A DNA stretch of 64,000 bases from an uncultured bacterium (GTDB lineage Bacteria > Bacteroidota > Bacteroidia > Bacteroidales > Bacteroidaceae). The translations under genes and the position numbers were made by a program. Position 1 is the first letter of the stretch. Each line of letters begins with the position of its first letter. Below, piece after piece: positions 8,851 to 17,452 of the stretch. Under the pieces are notes generated by a model. It was not told where the DNA came from. It searched no databases and saw nothing but the letters and a program-made list of their open reading frames with translations. The stretch lies in NCBI GenBank assembly GCA_905215345.1, contig CAJMPR010000005.1, positions 62,001 through 126,000 on the forward strand, in the 5' to 3' direction.

Positions 8851-9615
8851 TTATTGTATGTGGATGAACTGTTTCCAAAACTGAATTCTGCTTTTGTGCA
8901 TGAAACCATGGCAACCCATGGGAAGTTGCTGATGATTTTGCCTGTGGCAGAGCTTAGGCTGTGTATCGTAAGCGAATTGCAATGCAACCTTGTAGGTCGG
9001 ATAATGCAAGTTCTTGGGAATCAGAGCCCAGAAGACATCTTCGTAATACCCCTTTGATAAGAAAAAATCAATCTTGTCAGCATATTGCCGGCATGCCATG
9101 TGGCAGGCGGATACATTTCGAAGGGATAGCCCGCCATTTCCGATTTTCCCGAACAATTGCGAACGGAATATTCTTTCAGGTGAAAGTCTTTGCTGGAAAT
9201 GCATAAATTGTTTCAAAGGGAAATATTTGTATCGTATTCTTTCAGGCCATGGAGGGGCCACTAAATCATATCCTTTTTGGCATCATTGGGATAACTCGTC
9301 GCGAAAAATCCAAGCATCAAGATGGCAAATAAGAATATATTCCGTGTCGGTAAAGAGATTGTAAAATCCTTCGGACATCATCATGATGTTATAGCCTGTC
9401 ACACCATTTTCTTTACCCAACCATTGAGAAGATACTTCCATTATTTCTGCTTCCGGATATATTTCAGTAAACTCTTTAAGATTTAGTCCGGCAGGTTTCA
9501 ACCATACAATAGGATGAGCTGACAATATGTTCATTGTATTGGCTAATGAGGCGCGTTCATATTTGTTCAGCTCTTCTCTATAAAAAGGGATTATTACCTT
9601 TACTTGCTTACTCAT
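8851..9615 (-). pseudogene. DUF5672 glycan-locus gene interrupted by in-frame TGA
   Basis: The reading frame from 9615 encodes a DUF5672-like protein (MSKQVKVIIPFYREEL..., then LDAWIFRDELSQ). It meets TGA at 9283-9285 and continues in the same frame, CQKGYDLVAPPWPERIR..., to 8851. Both halves together give one normal-length protein of about 254 residues. Relatives of this family have an aromatic residue after the RDEL segment, so a single TGG-to-TGA change is the likely cause. A GTG at 9261 could restart only the C-terminal half. The function of DUF5672 is not established; it recurs in glycan loci. Sequencing error is possible. Confidence 0.75.
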
Positions 9616-9627
9616 GATATACTCGTT

Positions 9628-10539
9628 TTAACGGGTCTGCAGGTTATGAAAGAAATTCGGTATCGTACTGTCCATATAAATCAGTCCGTCTTTATAAAGT
9701 TGGTCATAATGCGGTTTTCCAATAACCCGGTCATACTCCAACTCTAATTTTCCTTCTTTGTATAATTGGTAAAAATAGCGCCAATGTCTGCCGCCATGTC
9801 TGCCTTTATGCTGTTCCAGCTGCTTGCCTCCATTTATCATCTTTTCCATGAACTGTTGTTTTCCGCGAATATTGTAATGATATACGCGTATGCTACTGCT
9901 TACGGATCGCTTGGGAAACATCGTTACTTTATGATTCCCCATTGAAATTTGCAGATAGCCGGCACTTCGATGGATGACTTTTTTGTTTTGTCGTTCGAAT
10001 ATGGAATAGTTGGACAAGTCATAGCGCTCCAGTTCATTAACGGTCTTTACAACCTTATCCCATTGCCAGAAGGGTTTTCCTTCTTCAGGATAGACGCTTC
10101 TCATTTCGCAGTTCAATACATTGGCATGAGTAGCTGATAGTTCTGTTTTGAGATTTCCAGAGGGTGAGTACCATAACTCGTCTGCGTCTGCATTGATAAT
10201 CCAATCAGCTTTATAAATTCTTTTAGCCTTCCAGATCATTCGATCTACCCACTCTTTCTGTTCATAATCTGTTGCTTTTTCTTCAATGACTTCCTTTATC
10301 CAACCCTTTTGTTCGTACTTCCGGATAATATCAAGAGTAGAGTCGGTAGAATTATTATCTGTAATTATAAAACTGTCCACACCCATTGCTTTGTGGAACA
10401 ACAAGTTCTCTTCCAGCATACTTTCCTCGTTTTTTACTAATAATGTCATTATCAGTTGTGAGGGAGGAGTCTTGCGGAATGTTTTGAAACTTTCCACGAG
10501 AGCTAAAGCTATTTTCTTTAAAAGGTAGAAGTTTATCAT
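9628..10539 (-). CDS. Glycosyltransferase family 2/92-like
   Basis: 303 residues. The core begins at about residue 30 (IMTLLVKNEESM), with the ITDNNSTDST segment and the metal-binding DxD at D118-A-D120 in NADADELW. It resembles the Glyco_tranf_2_4 type of GT2 enzymes, which have NADxDE at the metal site. The N-terminal 25 residues are basic and hydrophobic and may lie on the membrane surface. It is the second gene of the leftward operon, 9 bases after the fucosyltransferase. Donor and acceptor are unknown. Confidence 0.8.
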   Translation of the reverse strand: MINFYLLKKIALALVESFKTFRKTPPSQLIMTLLVKNEESMLEENLLFHKAMGVDSFIITDNNSTDSTLDIIRKYEQKGWIKEVIEEKATDYEQKEWVDRMIWKAKRIYKADWIINADADELWYSPSGNLKTELSATHANVLNCEMRSVYPEEGKPFWQWDKVVKTVNELERYDLSNYSIFERQNKKVIHRSAGYLQISMGNHKVTMFPKRSVSSSIRVYHYNIRGKQQFMEKMINGGKQLEQHKGRHGGRHWRYFYQLYKEGKLELEYDRVIGKPHYDQLYKDGLIYMDSTIPNFFHNLQTR

Positions 10540-10548
10540 TGCTATGTA

Positions 10549-11394
10549 TTAGTTAATGGATACTTTAATCCATCCGGGAGGATAAATATTAGGTGTTTCA
10601 CAATGTTGGAACCACCGTTCCGGCATAATCACAGTTTTGTCTTTTCGTGGATTCAACCATGCTCCCCACCAACTGAAGGTACTGTTGCAAATAATATGGT
10701 GGCGGCAATGACTCATTAGCATCATGTCTTGCCAACTTTCTGTTCCTTTATTCCAATCAATGAAGACTGCATCCTGCAATGATAGGTTTTCCTTTACCCA
10801 GGCTATGTCGTCCGAAAAGATATAATAGGATGGCTGGTCTATTCGTTTACCTATTTCAGCAATAGCATTGAGATAGTAAGGTAGCTGACATACACTTCCG
10901 GTTGTTTTCCAATGTTTTGGCTCTAAATAATCTCCCCGGCGAATATGTAAGGAAACTGCCTTTCCATCTTGCCTTATTTGCTCTAACATAGCCTTTGTCT
11001 TTTCATTATACAGGCTTGAGTTGAATGTAAAAGCTTTGCGTATTTCATCTGTCATGTCAGCAAAGAACCGTTCAGACTGATAAAAACCTTTGAAGTACAA
11101 CAAAGGCCAGAAGTACTTCTTATCGAATGGAACTAGACTTGACGGGTCTTGCTTACGTTCATAGATTTTCTTGAAAAATAGAAACTCTATGACCTTTTTC
11201 AAAGGTTGGTTGATGCAAAATTCTGTTTTGGGAAGATTGAAAACCTGATGTATTTCATAACCATAATGGACGTTATAGTGCATCATGTCAGATAAGTCAA
11301 TCCGGGTATTTGCATATCGTTTTTTCATTCGCAGATAGAAAGCGTAGATAAACATTTGGTTTCCTAAGCCACCTGTCATTTTAATAAGTCTCAT
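10549..11394 (-). CDS. Alpha-1,2-fucosyltransferase-like (GT11)
   Basis: 281 residues of the GT11 family, transferring L-fucose from GDP-fucose in alpha-1,2 linkage. The N-terminal GGLGNQMFIYAF and the donor-site motif HIRRGDYL (from H150) are diagnostic, and the C-terminal CNSTFSWWGAWL is the third conserved block. No membrane helix is present, as expected of a cytoplasmic glycan-assembly enzyme. It is the first gene downstream of the putative invertible promoter in its present orientation. A fucosylated surface glycan is therefore expected when the operon is on. Confidence 0.88.
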   Translation of the reverse strand: MRLIKMTGGLGNQMFIYAFYLRMKKRYANTRIDLSDMMHYNVHYGYEIHQVFNLPKTEFCINQPLKKVIEFLFFKKIYERKQDPSSLVPFDKKYFWPLLYFKGFYQSERFFADMTDEIRKAFTFNSSLYNEKTKAMLEQIRQDGKAVSLHIRRGDYLEPKHWKTTGSVCQLPYYLNAIAEIGKRIDQPSYYIFSDDIAWVKENLSLQDAVFIDWNKGTESWQDMMLMSHCRHHIICNSTFSWWGAWLNPRKDKTVIMPERWFQHCETPNIYPPGWIKVSIN

Positions 11395-11416
11395 GTGTAT
11401 ACTTTTTGAGGGCTTC

Positions 11417-11448
11417 TGTGTTTTTTAAACGTTCGTTTAAAGGACACA
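11417..11448 (+). repeat. Left inverted repeat of putative inverton
   Basis: The core TTTTTAAACGTTCGTTTAAA (11422-11441) is repeated in inverse orientation at 11599-11618. The site is itself a near-palindrome: TTTAAACG, two central bases TT, CGTTTAAA, extended outward by TGTG and CACA. It contains AAACGTTCGT, which as I recall matches the Mpi invertase core of B. fragilis (ARACGTWCGT). Confidence 0.8.
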
Positions 11449-11454
11449 AAGATA
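11447..11454 (-). promoter_or_regulatory. -7 element inside the invertible segment
   Basis: TATCTTTG on the minus strand, an exact TAnnTTTG. It overlaps the outer two bases of the left inverted repeat, so the transcription start would fall within the repeat, about 53 bases before the fucosyltransferase ATG. The -33 region is T-rich without a clear TTTG. Confidence 0.55.
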
Positions 11455-11591
11455 TAAGTAATTTCTTATCTAAAAAAAATGTGACACGTTTTTCTCATAT
11501 TCCCATGTAAACTATGCTAAATATAAATTCATGTAGAAGTCAGGCAGTTATAAATATATATAAATCCAAAAATCGAAGGGAATAGGAAAAG

Positions 11592-11623
11592 GGTGTTTTT
11601 TAAACGAACGTTTAAAAACACAT
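11592..11623 (-). repeat. Right inverted repeat of putative inverton
   Basis: Reverse complement of the left repeat, with 20 consecutive matching bases (11599-11618) and central bases AA instead of TT. It lies 26 bases before the GT90 start codon, so an inverted promoter would give a very short leader to the rightward operon. Confidence 0.8.
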
Positions 11624-11648
11624 TTATTTGGCATAAAACAGTTATTAA

Positions 11649-12653
11649 ATGAGTGATAGTCTATTGTATAAGCTTCGTAGTGGTAAACCACCTAAGGTAT
11701 TCTTCTTCTTGAAAGGATATTTGCGACAGTGTATACCCGGCTGCTTTTTCAGCATGCGGAGAAGAGGTTATCTGAAACAAGTAAATACACGATCAGACAA
11801 AGATTACATCTATGAACGTGTGAACTATTACAATAAGTTACAGCATTCTATGGCATTGCCACATCAAGTCTTGCATGAGCATAAGCATAGCTATTACGTA
11901 TACTTGGATAAAATAAAGAATTTCCGTCCGTCTACTTTCCATAAAGCCTATTATTTCGATTTACAGGATGTTGCCCGTTGGTTTGATAAGAATCTGCGTA
12001 TAGCATATATTCCCGGAGATGTGTACTTTACCCCTCAGTTTCCCGCAATTGTCAAGAGCCGTTTGTTGAAAAGCGACAATGAGTATTCGGTGATACTCAA
12101 GTTGGATAAGTTACGTCATTTCTTGTTTATCAATGACCCAGTTCCATTCTCTCAAAAGCGCAATCAGGCTATATTTCGTGGAAAGATACGTCTGAGTCGC
12201 ATTCGCGAAAAGTTTCTCCAAATGTATTCTGGTTCTACAATCTGTGATTGCGGAGTGGTGGGAAAGAATGAAGGTTACCCTGAAGAATGGATGAAGCCCA
12301 AGAAAACGATTCGTGAACATCTTGATTATAAATTTATTATGGCGTTAGAAGGAAACGATGTTGCTTCTAATCTGAAATGGGTGATGTCCTCTAATTCGAT
12401 AGCTGTAATGACACAACCTACATGTGAAACATGGTTCATGGAAGGGAAATTGATTCCTGATTATCACTATATTCATATAAAAGATGACCTGTCTGATCTT
12501 GAAGAGAAATTGACTTATTATATTAATCATCCGTTGGAGGCTGAACAGATTATTAAACATGCTCATGAGTATGTAGCGCAATTCTTTGATACAGAGCGTG
12601 AACAGTTGATTTCATTGCTGGTGATGGATAAATATCTGAATTATACTAAATAA
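11649..12653 (+). CDS. Glycosyltransferase family 90 (LPS A protein-like)
   Basis: 334 residues resembling the GT90/CAP10 family, which transfers xylose or glucose. Recognisable features are IFRGKIRLSRIREKF, then HLDYKFIMALEGNDVASNLKW and the block NSIAVMTQPTCETWFMEG before HYIHIKDD. This order of donor-binding motifs is characteristic. There is no signal peptide, so it is a cytoplasmic glycan-assembly enzyme. It is the first gene of the rightward operon and, in the present orientation, has no convincing promoter of its own between it and the inverton. Confidence 0.8.
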   Translation: MSDSLLYKLRSGKPPKVFFFLKGYLRQCIPGCFFSMRRRGYLKQVNTRSDKDYIYERVNYYNKLQHSMALPHQVLHEHKHSYYVYLDKIKNFRPSTFHKAYYFDLQDVARWFDKNLRIAYIPGDVYFTPQFPAIVKSRLLKSDNEYSVILKLDKLRHFLFINDPVPFSQKRNQAIFRGKIRLSRIREKFLQMYSGSTICDCGVVGKNEGYPEEWMKPKKTIREHLDYKFIMALEGNDVASNLKWVMSSNSIAVMTQPTCETWFMEGKLIPDYHYIHIKDDLSDLEEKLTYYINHPLEAEQIIKHAHEYVAQFFDTEREQLISLLVMDKYLNYTK

Positions 12654-12671
12654 TATAGAGTTAACTTTTTA

Positions 12672-13598
12672 ATGCGGATATTAATGGACATAGTTTGTTG
12701 TACAGATAACAATTATATTAAATATTGTAGCGTGATGTTGACTTCTCTATTAGAGAATAATAGGGAAGAAGATGTTTCAATTCATATTTTGGGTAGTAAT
12801 CTATCAGACGAATCACGAAGCACTGTCGAAAAAATTGTCGTAGGGACATACCACCAAAGATTATTCTTTTATGCAGTTGATGATACGTTAGTAGAAGGAT
12901 TTCCGGCAGGTATGGGATCCTATGTGTCTTTGGCAACCTATTATAAGTTGTTTGTGACTTCTATTTTACCTTCTTCTGTACATAAGGTTCTTTATTTGGA
13001 TTGCGATGTTATTATTGTTGATTCAATCAAGGATTTATGGGATTGTGATATTACGGGGATTCCGTTAGCTGCTGTTAAAGATGCTCATAAAGGGATGAGA
13101 GAACATTGTGCTCTTTTAGATATTGATTGTATTCGATATGGTTATTTTAATGCTGGGGTAATGTTACTTAATCTTGATTATTTGAGAGAGTTTGATTTTG
13201 AACGGAAAGCAGTAAATTATGTAACAGATAATGGTAGCCGATTCACTTTTCACGAACAGGATGTTTTTAACGGATTGTTCCATAAGCAAGCTGTACATCT
13301 TCCATATAGATATAATCTTCATGACCGTTTATATCGTCGGCAACGCTATGTTAGTGCAGAAACATTACCTGTAGTAAAAGAAGAATTGAAACATCCGGTC
13401 ATTATTCATTTTTCGTCGGGAAAGAAGCCTTGGACAAGTCGTTGTTTGCATCCTTGCCGGTATTTATATTTCCGGTATCTGGATATGACGATATGGAAAG
13501 GAGAACGCCCGCCAATGCTTATTAAGGACCGTTTATGGAAATGGAACAGAGTGTTGTCCGGCTATTTACATTTAGCTAATGGTTATAGAAAAACTTAA
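12672..13598 (+). CDS. Glycosyltransferase family 8
   Basis: 308 residues with the GT8 pattern, a retaining GT-A enzyme related to LPS galactosyl/glucosyltransferases. Seen in order: MDIVCCTDNNYIKYCSVML at the start, the metal-binding DCD (D110, D112) in YLDCDVIIV, YFNAGVMLLNL, and HEQDVFNGLF. The region from here to 15245 looks more AT-rich than the housekeeping genes, which is common in transferred glycan loci. It follows the GT90 gene by 18 bases and precedes the GT32 by 12. Confidence 0.88.
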   Translation: MRILMDIVCCTDNNYIKYCSVMLTSLLENNREEDVSIHILGSNLSDESRSTVEKIVVGTYHQRLFFYAVDDTLVEGFPAGMGSYVSLATYYKLFVTSILPSSVHKVLYLDCDVIIVDSIKDLWDCDITGIPLAAVKDAHKGMREHCALLDIDCIRYGYFNAGVMLLNLDYLREFDFERKAVNYVTDNGSRFTFHEQDVFNGLFHKQAVHLPYRYNLHDRLYRRQRYVSAETLPVVKEELKHPVIIHFSSGKKPWTSRCLHPCRYLYFRYLDMTIWKGERPPMLIKDRLWKWNRVLSGYLHLANGYRKT

Positions 13599-13610
13599 TA
13601 ATGCTTATAT

Positions 13611-14318
13611 ATGGTACCCAAGATTATTCATTTGTGTTGGTTTAGTAATGATCCTTTTCCTGTAGAGATAAAAATTTGTTTAGAAAGCTGGAAACGTATA
13701 TTGCCTGATTATACAATCAGACGTTGGACTTATGAAGATGCTCAATCTATAAACTGTAAATATGTAAATGAGGCATTGGCTGCAAGGAAATGGGCATTTG
13801 CTGCTGATGTTATTCGTTTTTATTCCGTATATAAAGAAGGTGGAATATATATGGACAGCGATATGTTCGTGAAAAAACGATTTGATGAATTTATTCCGGA
13901 ATGTGGTTTTGCATCTTTTCACGAGCACATCTGTACTACTGTCAAATTACAAGCTGCTTTCTTGATTGGTGAAAAAGGCAATAAGTTCTGTGAAGATGTA
14001 TTCAATTACTATAATAAACGCTCTTTTTTGTTGCCTGATGGTTCTTATGACTTGAAAATATCTCCGGACGTAATGGTAGAAATAGCTAAGGAGAAAGGAT
14101 ACAAAGCAGAAGATGTAGAACAACATTTAGCTGACGATACTATTATCTATCCCGGTTACTTTGTTACACCATGTAATAAGAATACAATTAAGCATCCCGA
14201 TGCTTTCGCTAAACACAAGGTTTATGGGAGTTGGAAAAAGCACAAGTTAGGACGAAAGTTTGAGCGCTTAATGAAGCATATTGTCCTTTGGGTTCGTTTT
14301 ACTTTGTTTAAAAGATAA
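13611..14318 (+). CDS. Glycosyltransferase family 32 (DXD sugar-binding)
   Basis: 235 residues. MVPKIIHLCWFSNDPFP is the usual opening of the Gly_transf_sug (GT32) family, and WAFAADVIRFYSVYKEGGIYMDSDMF carries the DxD site (D82, D84), also given as the EGGIYMDSD block. Members add hexoses, often mannose or galactose, to capsular or LPS glycans. It is the third gene of the rightward operon, 12 bases after the GT8. A short basic C-terminal helix may lie on the membrane. Confidence 0.88.
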   Translation: MVPKIIHLCWFSNDPFPVEIKICLESWKRILPDYTIRRWTYEDAQSINCKYVNEALAARKWAFAADVIRFYSVYKEGGIYMDSDMFVKKRFDEFIPECGFASFHEHICTTVKLQAAFLIGEKGNKFCEDVFNYYNKRSFLLPDGSYDLKISPDVMVEIAKEKGYKAEDVEQHLADDTIIYPGYFVTPCNKNTIKHPDAFAKHKVYGSWKKHKLGRKFERLMKHIVLWVRFTLFKR

Positions 14319-14333
14319 CAGGCATAGTAAATC

Positions 14334-15245
14334 ATGGAAAAGATAGCTTGTGTAATTGTCACCTATAATAGGTTAACCTTGTTAAGAGAATGTGTGGAGG
14401 CTGTAAGAAATCAAACTTACCCTTTATATAAACTTATTGTTGTAGATAATCATTCTACAGATGAGACTTCTGCCTATCTTAACACATTAACGAATGACGC
14501 TTGTATGGAAATACTTACATTGCCTGAAAATATTGGTGGTGCCGGTGGGTTTTTTTATGGAATCAAGCAAGCGGTGGTTGATGGTGCAGATTGGGTATGG
14601 GTGATGGATGATGACACTATTCCTAATGAAACGTCATTAGAAAAATTTGTTGATGCAATTCCTTTGTCAGATAATGTAGGCTTTCTTTGTAGTAAAGTTT
14701 TATGGGTAGATGGAACTCCACATTGTATGAATAAACCGGGTATTTGGGAAAGAAAAGAAAGATCGTTTAACTATTATTCTACGGAGGATACTCCTGCTTT
14801 CTTATGTACACATTGTTCTTTTGTTTCTATGATGATTAATGCCCGGGCAATAAGAAAAGTGGGACTTCCTATTAAAGACTTTTTCATTTGGGGAGATGAC
14901 ATGGAATATAGTTTGCGTATTTCTTCCCGTGGCTATGATTGCTTCTATGTGGATAATAGCATAGTTCTCCATAAAACAGCGTCTAATTACGCTCCTTATG
15001 CCGATACTGCTCCGGCGGAAACCGCCTGGAAGTTCTATTATCATGCACGTAATATGTCTTTTTTAAAACGGAAGTTAAAGCATAAAACAGGTATTGCACT
15101 GTTGATTTCTACTCTGAATATGTATCGCAACTATTTACGGCGTATTAGTAAAAGGAAAGATAATAAGAAGGCATTTAGAAAAGCTGTGTTGAAAGGGTGC
15201 TGGGATGGACTAACATTTAATCCACAAATAGAATATCTCAATTAA
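14334..15245 (+). CDS. Glycosyltransferase family 2 (GlfT2/rhamnosyltransferase-like)
   Basis: 303 residues, similar in plan to the protein at 5741. It shows ACVIVTYNR, VVDNHSTDET, the NIGGAGGF turn, and WVMDDDTIP with aspartates at 92-94. A second acidic motif, FIWGDDMEYSLR, probably contributes the catalytic base. The type is found in galactofuranosyl- and rhamnosyl-transferases; adjacent glf makes UDP-galactofuranose a reasonable donor. Last gene of the rightward operon, convergent with glf across a 32-base palindromic terminator. Confidence 0.85.
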   Translation: MEKIACVIVTYNRLTLLRECVEAVRNQTYPLYKLIVVDNHSTDETSAYLNTLTNDACMEILTLPENIGGAGGFFYGIKQAVVDGADWVWVMDDDTIPNETSLEKFVDAIPLSDNVGFLCSKVLWVDGTPHCMNKPGIWERKERSFNYYSTEDTPAFLCTHCSFVSMMINARAIRKVGLPIKDFFIWGDDMEYSLRISSRGYDCFYVDNSIVLHKTASNYAPYADTAPAETAWKFYYHARNMSFLKRKLKHKTGIALLISTLNMYRNYLRRISKRKDNKKAFRKAVLKGCWDGLTFNPQIEYLN

Positions 15246-15256
15246 TATACAAATAA

Positions 15257-15288
15257 ACAGAAAAGGAGGATTAATCCTCCTTTTCTGT
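15257..15288. terminator. Bidirectional terminator overlapping the end of glf
   Basis: A perfect 32-base palindrome (ACAGAAAAGGAGGATT and its reverse complement) lies between the convergent GT2 and glf genes, A-rich on one side and T-rich on the other. It contains the glf stop codon (15271-15273) and the last codons, so the end of glf is constrained by the hairpin. Confidence 0.8.
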
Positions 15289-16383
15289 TCTCCATAACTT
15301 CAATGCCGCCGCAACCGTATCATCCATATCGGCATACGTATATTGTGCTAATCTTCCTCCGAATAAAACATCTTTTCGTTGCTTGGCAAGTTCCTGATAA
15401 TCATTGAATATCTTAGTGTTGGCTTGATCGTTCACAGGATAATAAGGTTCTTTTCCTTGCTCAAAATCATCCGGATATTCATAAGTAATGACGGTAGAAG
15501 GCTGTTTACCGAATTCGAAATGTTTATGTTCTATTATGCGGGTATAAGGAGTTTCACGGTCGGTATAATTAACAACTGCATTACCTTGGAAATTGTCTAC
15601 ATCGGTCAGATGTTTATGTTTGAAATGTAGGCTCCGATACTCCAACCGGCCACAGGCATATCCAAAGAACTCGTCGATACAACCTGTATAGAGAGTCTTT
15701 TCGGCTAAAGTACTCAACTCGTTGCGATGTTCCATATAATCTATTCCTTTACGAACTTCGATGCCTTCCAATAGAGCATCAATCAAGCGATTATATCCAC
15801 CGATAGGAATACCTTGATACGGATCGTTGAAATAATTGTTGTCAAAAATAAAACGGAATGGAATGCGTTTAATAATAAAGGATGGAATTTCTGTTGCTGA
15901 ACGTCCCCATTGTTTTTCAGTATATCCTTTTATTAGTTTCTCGTAGATGTCTTTACCGCAAAGTTTTAAAGCTTGTTCTTCCAGATTTTGCGGGTCTGTA
16001 ATATGCTCATATTCCCTGCACTGTTCTTGTATCTTGGCCTTGGCCTCGGCAGGAGTATGCACGCCCCATAGTTCGTAGAACGTATTCATATTAAAAGGAA
16101 GATTGTAAAGTTTTCCTTTGTAGTTGGCTATCGGGGAGTTGGTATAGCGATTGAACTCAACAAGGCGGTTCACATAATTCCAAACTTCCTTATTGTCTGT
16201 GTGGAAGATGTGGGCACCGTACTTATGTACATTGATACCATCCACTTCCTCGCAATATATATTACCGCCGGTGTGAGGACGCTTTTCAACGACGAGACAG
16301 CGTTTCCCCGCTTTATGGGCTTCATGAGCAAATACGGCTCCGAACAAGCCACTCCCAACAATAAGATAATCGTATGGTTTCAT
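15271..16383 (-). CDS. glf: UDP-galactopyranose mutase
   Basis: Flavoenzyme interconverting UDP-galactopyranose and UDP-galactofuranose, supplying the furanose donor for surface glycans. The 370-residue length is typical. Features are the FAD-binding IVGSGLFGAVFAHEA at the N-terminus, VVEKRPHTGGNIY, HKYGAHIFHT with the substrate-loop histidine, and the C-terminal FGGRLAQYTYADMDDTVAAAL. An exact -7 element lies at 16410-16417. It stands alone on the minus strand between two glycan gene groups and probably serves both GlfT2-like transferases. Confidence 0.96.
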   Translation of the reverse strand: MKPYDYLIVGSGLFGAVFAHEAHKAGKRCLVVEKRPHTGGNIYCEEVDGINVHKYGAHIFHTDNKEVWNYVNRLVEFNRYTNSPIANYKGKLYNLPFNMNTFYELWGVHTPAEAKAKIQEQCREYEHITDPQNLEEQALKLCGKDIYEKLIKGYTEKQWGRSATEIPSFIIKRIPFRFIFDNNYFNDPYQGIPIGGYNRLIDALLEGIEVRKGIDYMEHRNELSTLAEKTLYTGCIDEFFGYACGRLEYRSLHFKHKHLTDVDNFQGNAVVNYTDRETPYTRIIEHKHFEFGKQPSTVITYEYPDDFEQGKEPYYPVNDQANTKIFNDYQELAKQRKDVLFGGRLAQYTYADMDDTVAAALKLWRTEKED

Positions 16384-16409
16384 CTTTCTTGAGTTAGTTT
16401 ATTAGGTTA

Positions 16410-16417
16410 CAAAGATA
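16410..16417 (-). promoter_or_regulatory. -7 element for glf
   Basis: TATCTTTG on the minus strand, 26 bases upstream of the glf ATG; it matches TAnnTTTG exactly. It is divergent from the element at 16469. Confidence 0.55.
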
Positions 16418-16468
16418 TAATAAAAAAAGAAAGAAATGATGTTTAGTTTTTATTTCACCTTAATTCTA

Positions 16469-16476
16469 TATCTTTG
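16469..16476 (+). promoter_or_regulatory. -7 element for the 16494 operon
   Basis: TATCTTTG lies 17 bases before the deacetylase ATG, implying a very short leader. A clear -33 element was not found. Confidence 0.5.
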
Positions 16477-16493
16477 TTTGATAATTATGTAGT

Positions 16494-17450
16494 ATGCAGA
16501 AAATAATTAATTCGGTTCTGGAAAAGAAATACCCTTTGGTTAATCCTTTATACCGACATTGGAAAAACATAAGATACGGGGTACAAGGTCTCATTTATAT
16601 GCTTCATAGGGTGGATGATATTTGTTATGATAAACTATATCCTAATGAAAATATGAAAGTGTCACCTGCTTTTCTGGAGAAGATCATCAAGAGATACCAG
16701 AAGGAGGGCTTTTTATTTATCTCTTTGGATCAACTATACGAACACCTAACCTCTCAGCATATTCTTGATAAGCCTTTTATTGTTTTCACTTTAGATGATG
16801 GATACTTGGACAACTATACACAGGCTTATCCTGTCTTCAAAAAATATAATGTACCTTTTATTGTGAATATAACTACAAGTTTTCCAGATGGAGAAGCTCT
16901 ACTTTGGTGGTATATGTTAGAAGATATTATACTGAAAAATGATTTTGTCAGACTATTGGATGGAGAGGTATTGGAATGTGCAAGTGAAAGGGCTAAAAAT
17001 GAAGTTTTTATGAAGCTCAGAGAGCGTTGTCTAAAGTTTGGTAAAGAAGAGCTTGAATTGTCATTGTGCGATTTGTTTAGGTATTATCCAACTGATCTTT
17101 ATTCTTACGTTAAGGGGATGTCTATGACATGGGAGCAGATTGCAGCTATGAGTAAAGATCCATTATGCACTATCGGAGGACACACGGTTACCCATCCTGC
17201 TTTTAATCAGTTGACCAAAGATGAGATTGTATGGGAGGTTTCAAGGGGGTGTGAGAGACTATCTGAATATATAGATAAAGAAATCATGCATTTTGCTTTT
17301 CCTTATGGAACGCAAAATGAGGTTGGAGAGCGCGAGCTGGATATAATGAAACAGTTTGACTTTAAAACAATAGTCACGACGAGACGAAATATGATTACTC
17401 AGGAATCCGATTTGCAAAAGTTGTCTCGTATCATGCTTTGCGAATTATAA
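16494..17450 (+). CDS. Polysaccharide deacetylase family protein (CE4)
   Basis: 318 residues of the NodB-homology fold, metal-dependent enzymes that remove N- or O-acetyl groups from glycans. The metal and base motif is TLDDGY (D101, D102) and the second metal motif is H230-TVT-H234. FAFPYGTQ is the usual later motif with a structural proline. There is no signal peptide, so it probably acts on a cytoplasmic lipid-linked intermediate. The stop is followed by a GT4 gene 2 bases later, so the two are co-translated. Confidence 0.85.
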   Translation: MQKIINSVLEKKYPLVNPLYRHWKNIRYGVQGLIYMLHRVDDICYDKLYPNENMKVSPAFLEKIIKRYQKEGFLFISLDQLYEHLTSQHILDKPFIVFTLDDGYLDNYTQAYPVFKKYNVPFIVNITTSFPDGEALLWWYMLEDIILKNDFVRLLDGEVLECASERAKNEVFMKLRERCLKFGKEELELSLCDLFRYYPTDLYSYVKGMSMTWEQIAAMSKDPLCTIGGHTVTHPAFNQLTKDEIVWEVSRGCERLSEYIDKEIMHFAFPYGTQNEVGERELDIMKQFDFKTIVTTRRNMITQESDLQKLSRIMLCEL

Positions 17451-17452
17451 CG

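Larger units (their letters stand above)
11395..11648. promoter_or_regulatory. Putative phase-variable invertible promoter segment
   Basis: Intergenic region between two divergent glycan operons. Perfect 20-bp inverted repeats at 11422-11441 and 11599-11618 bound a 157-bp AT-rich segment. The segment contains one -7-like element, TATCTTTG on the minus strand at 11447-11454, just inside the left repeat and aimed at the fucosyltransferase operon. No TTTG occurs on the plus strand inside the segment. Inversion would move this promoter next to the right repeat, facing the GT90 operon. The layout matches the invertible capsule promoters of Bacteroides fragilis. No serine invertase gene is in the window, so the enzyme would act in trans. 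Confidence 0.7.

Noticed and set aside
9283..9285. Selenocysteine at the in-frame TGA
   Set aside because: The position fits a tryptophan or other aromatic residue, the family is not a selenoprotein and no hairpin of the SECIS type was evident after the codon. A nonsense mutation is simpler.
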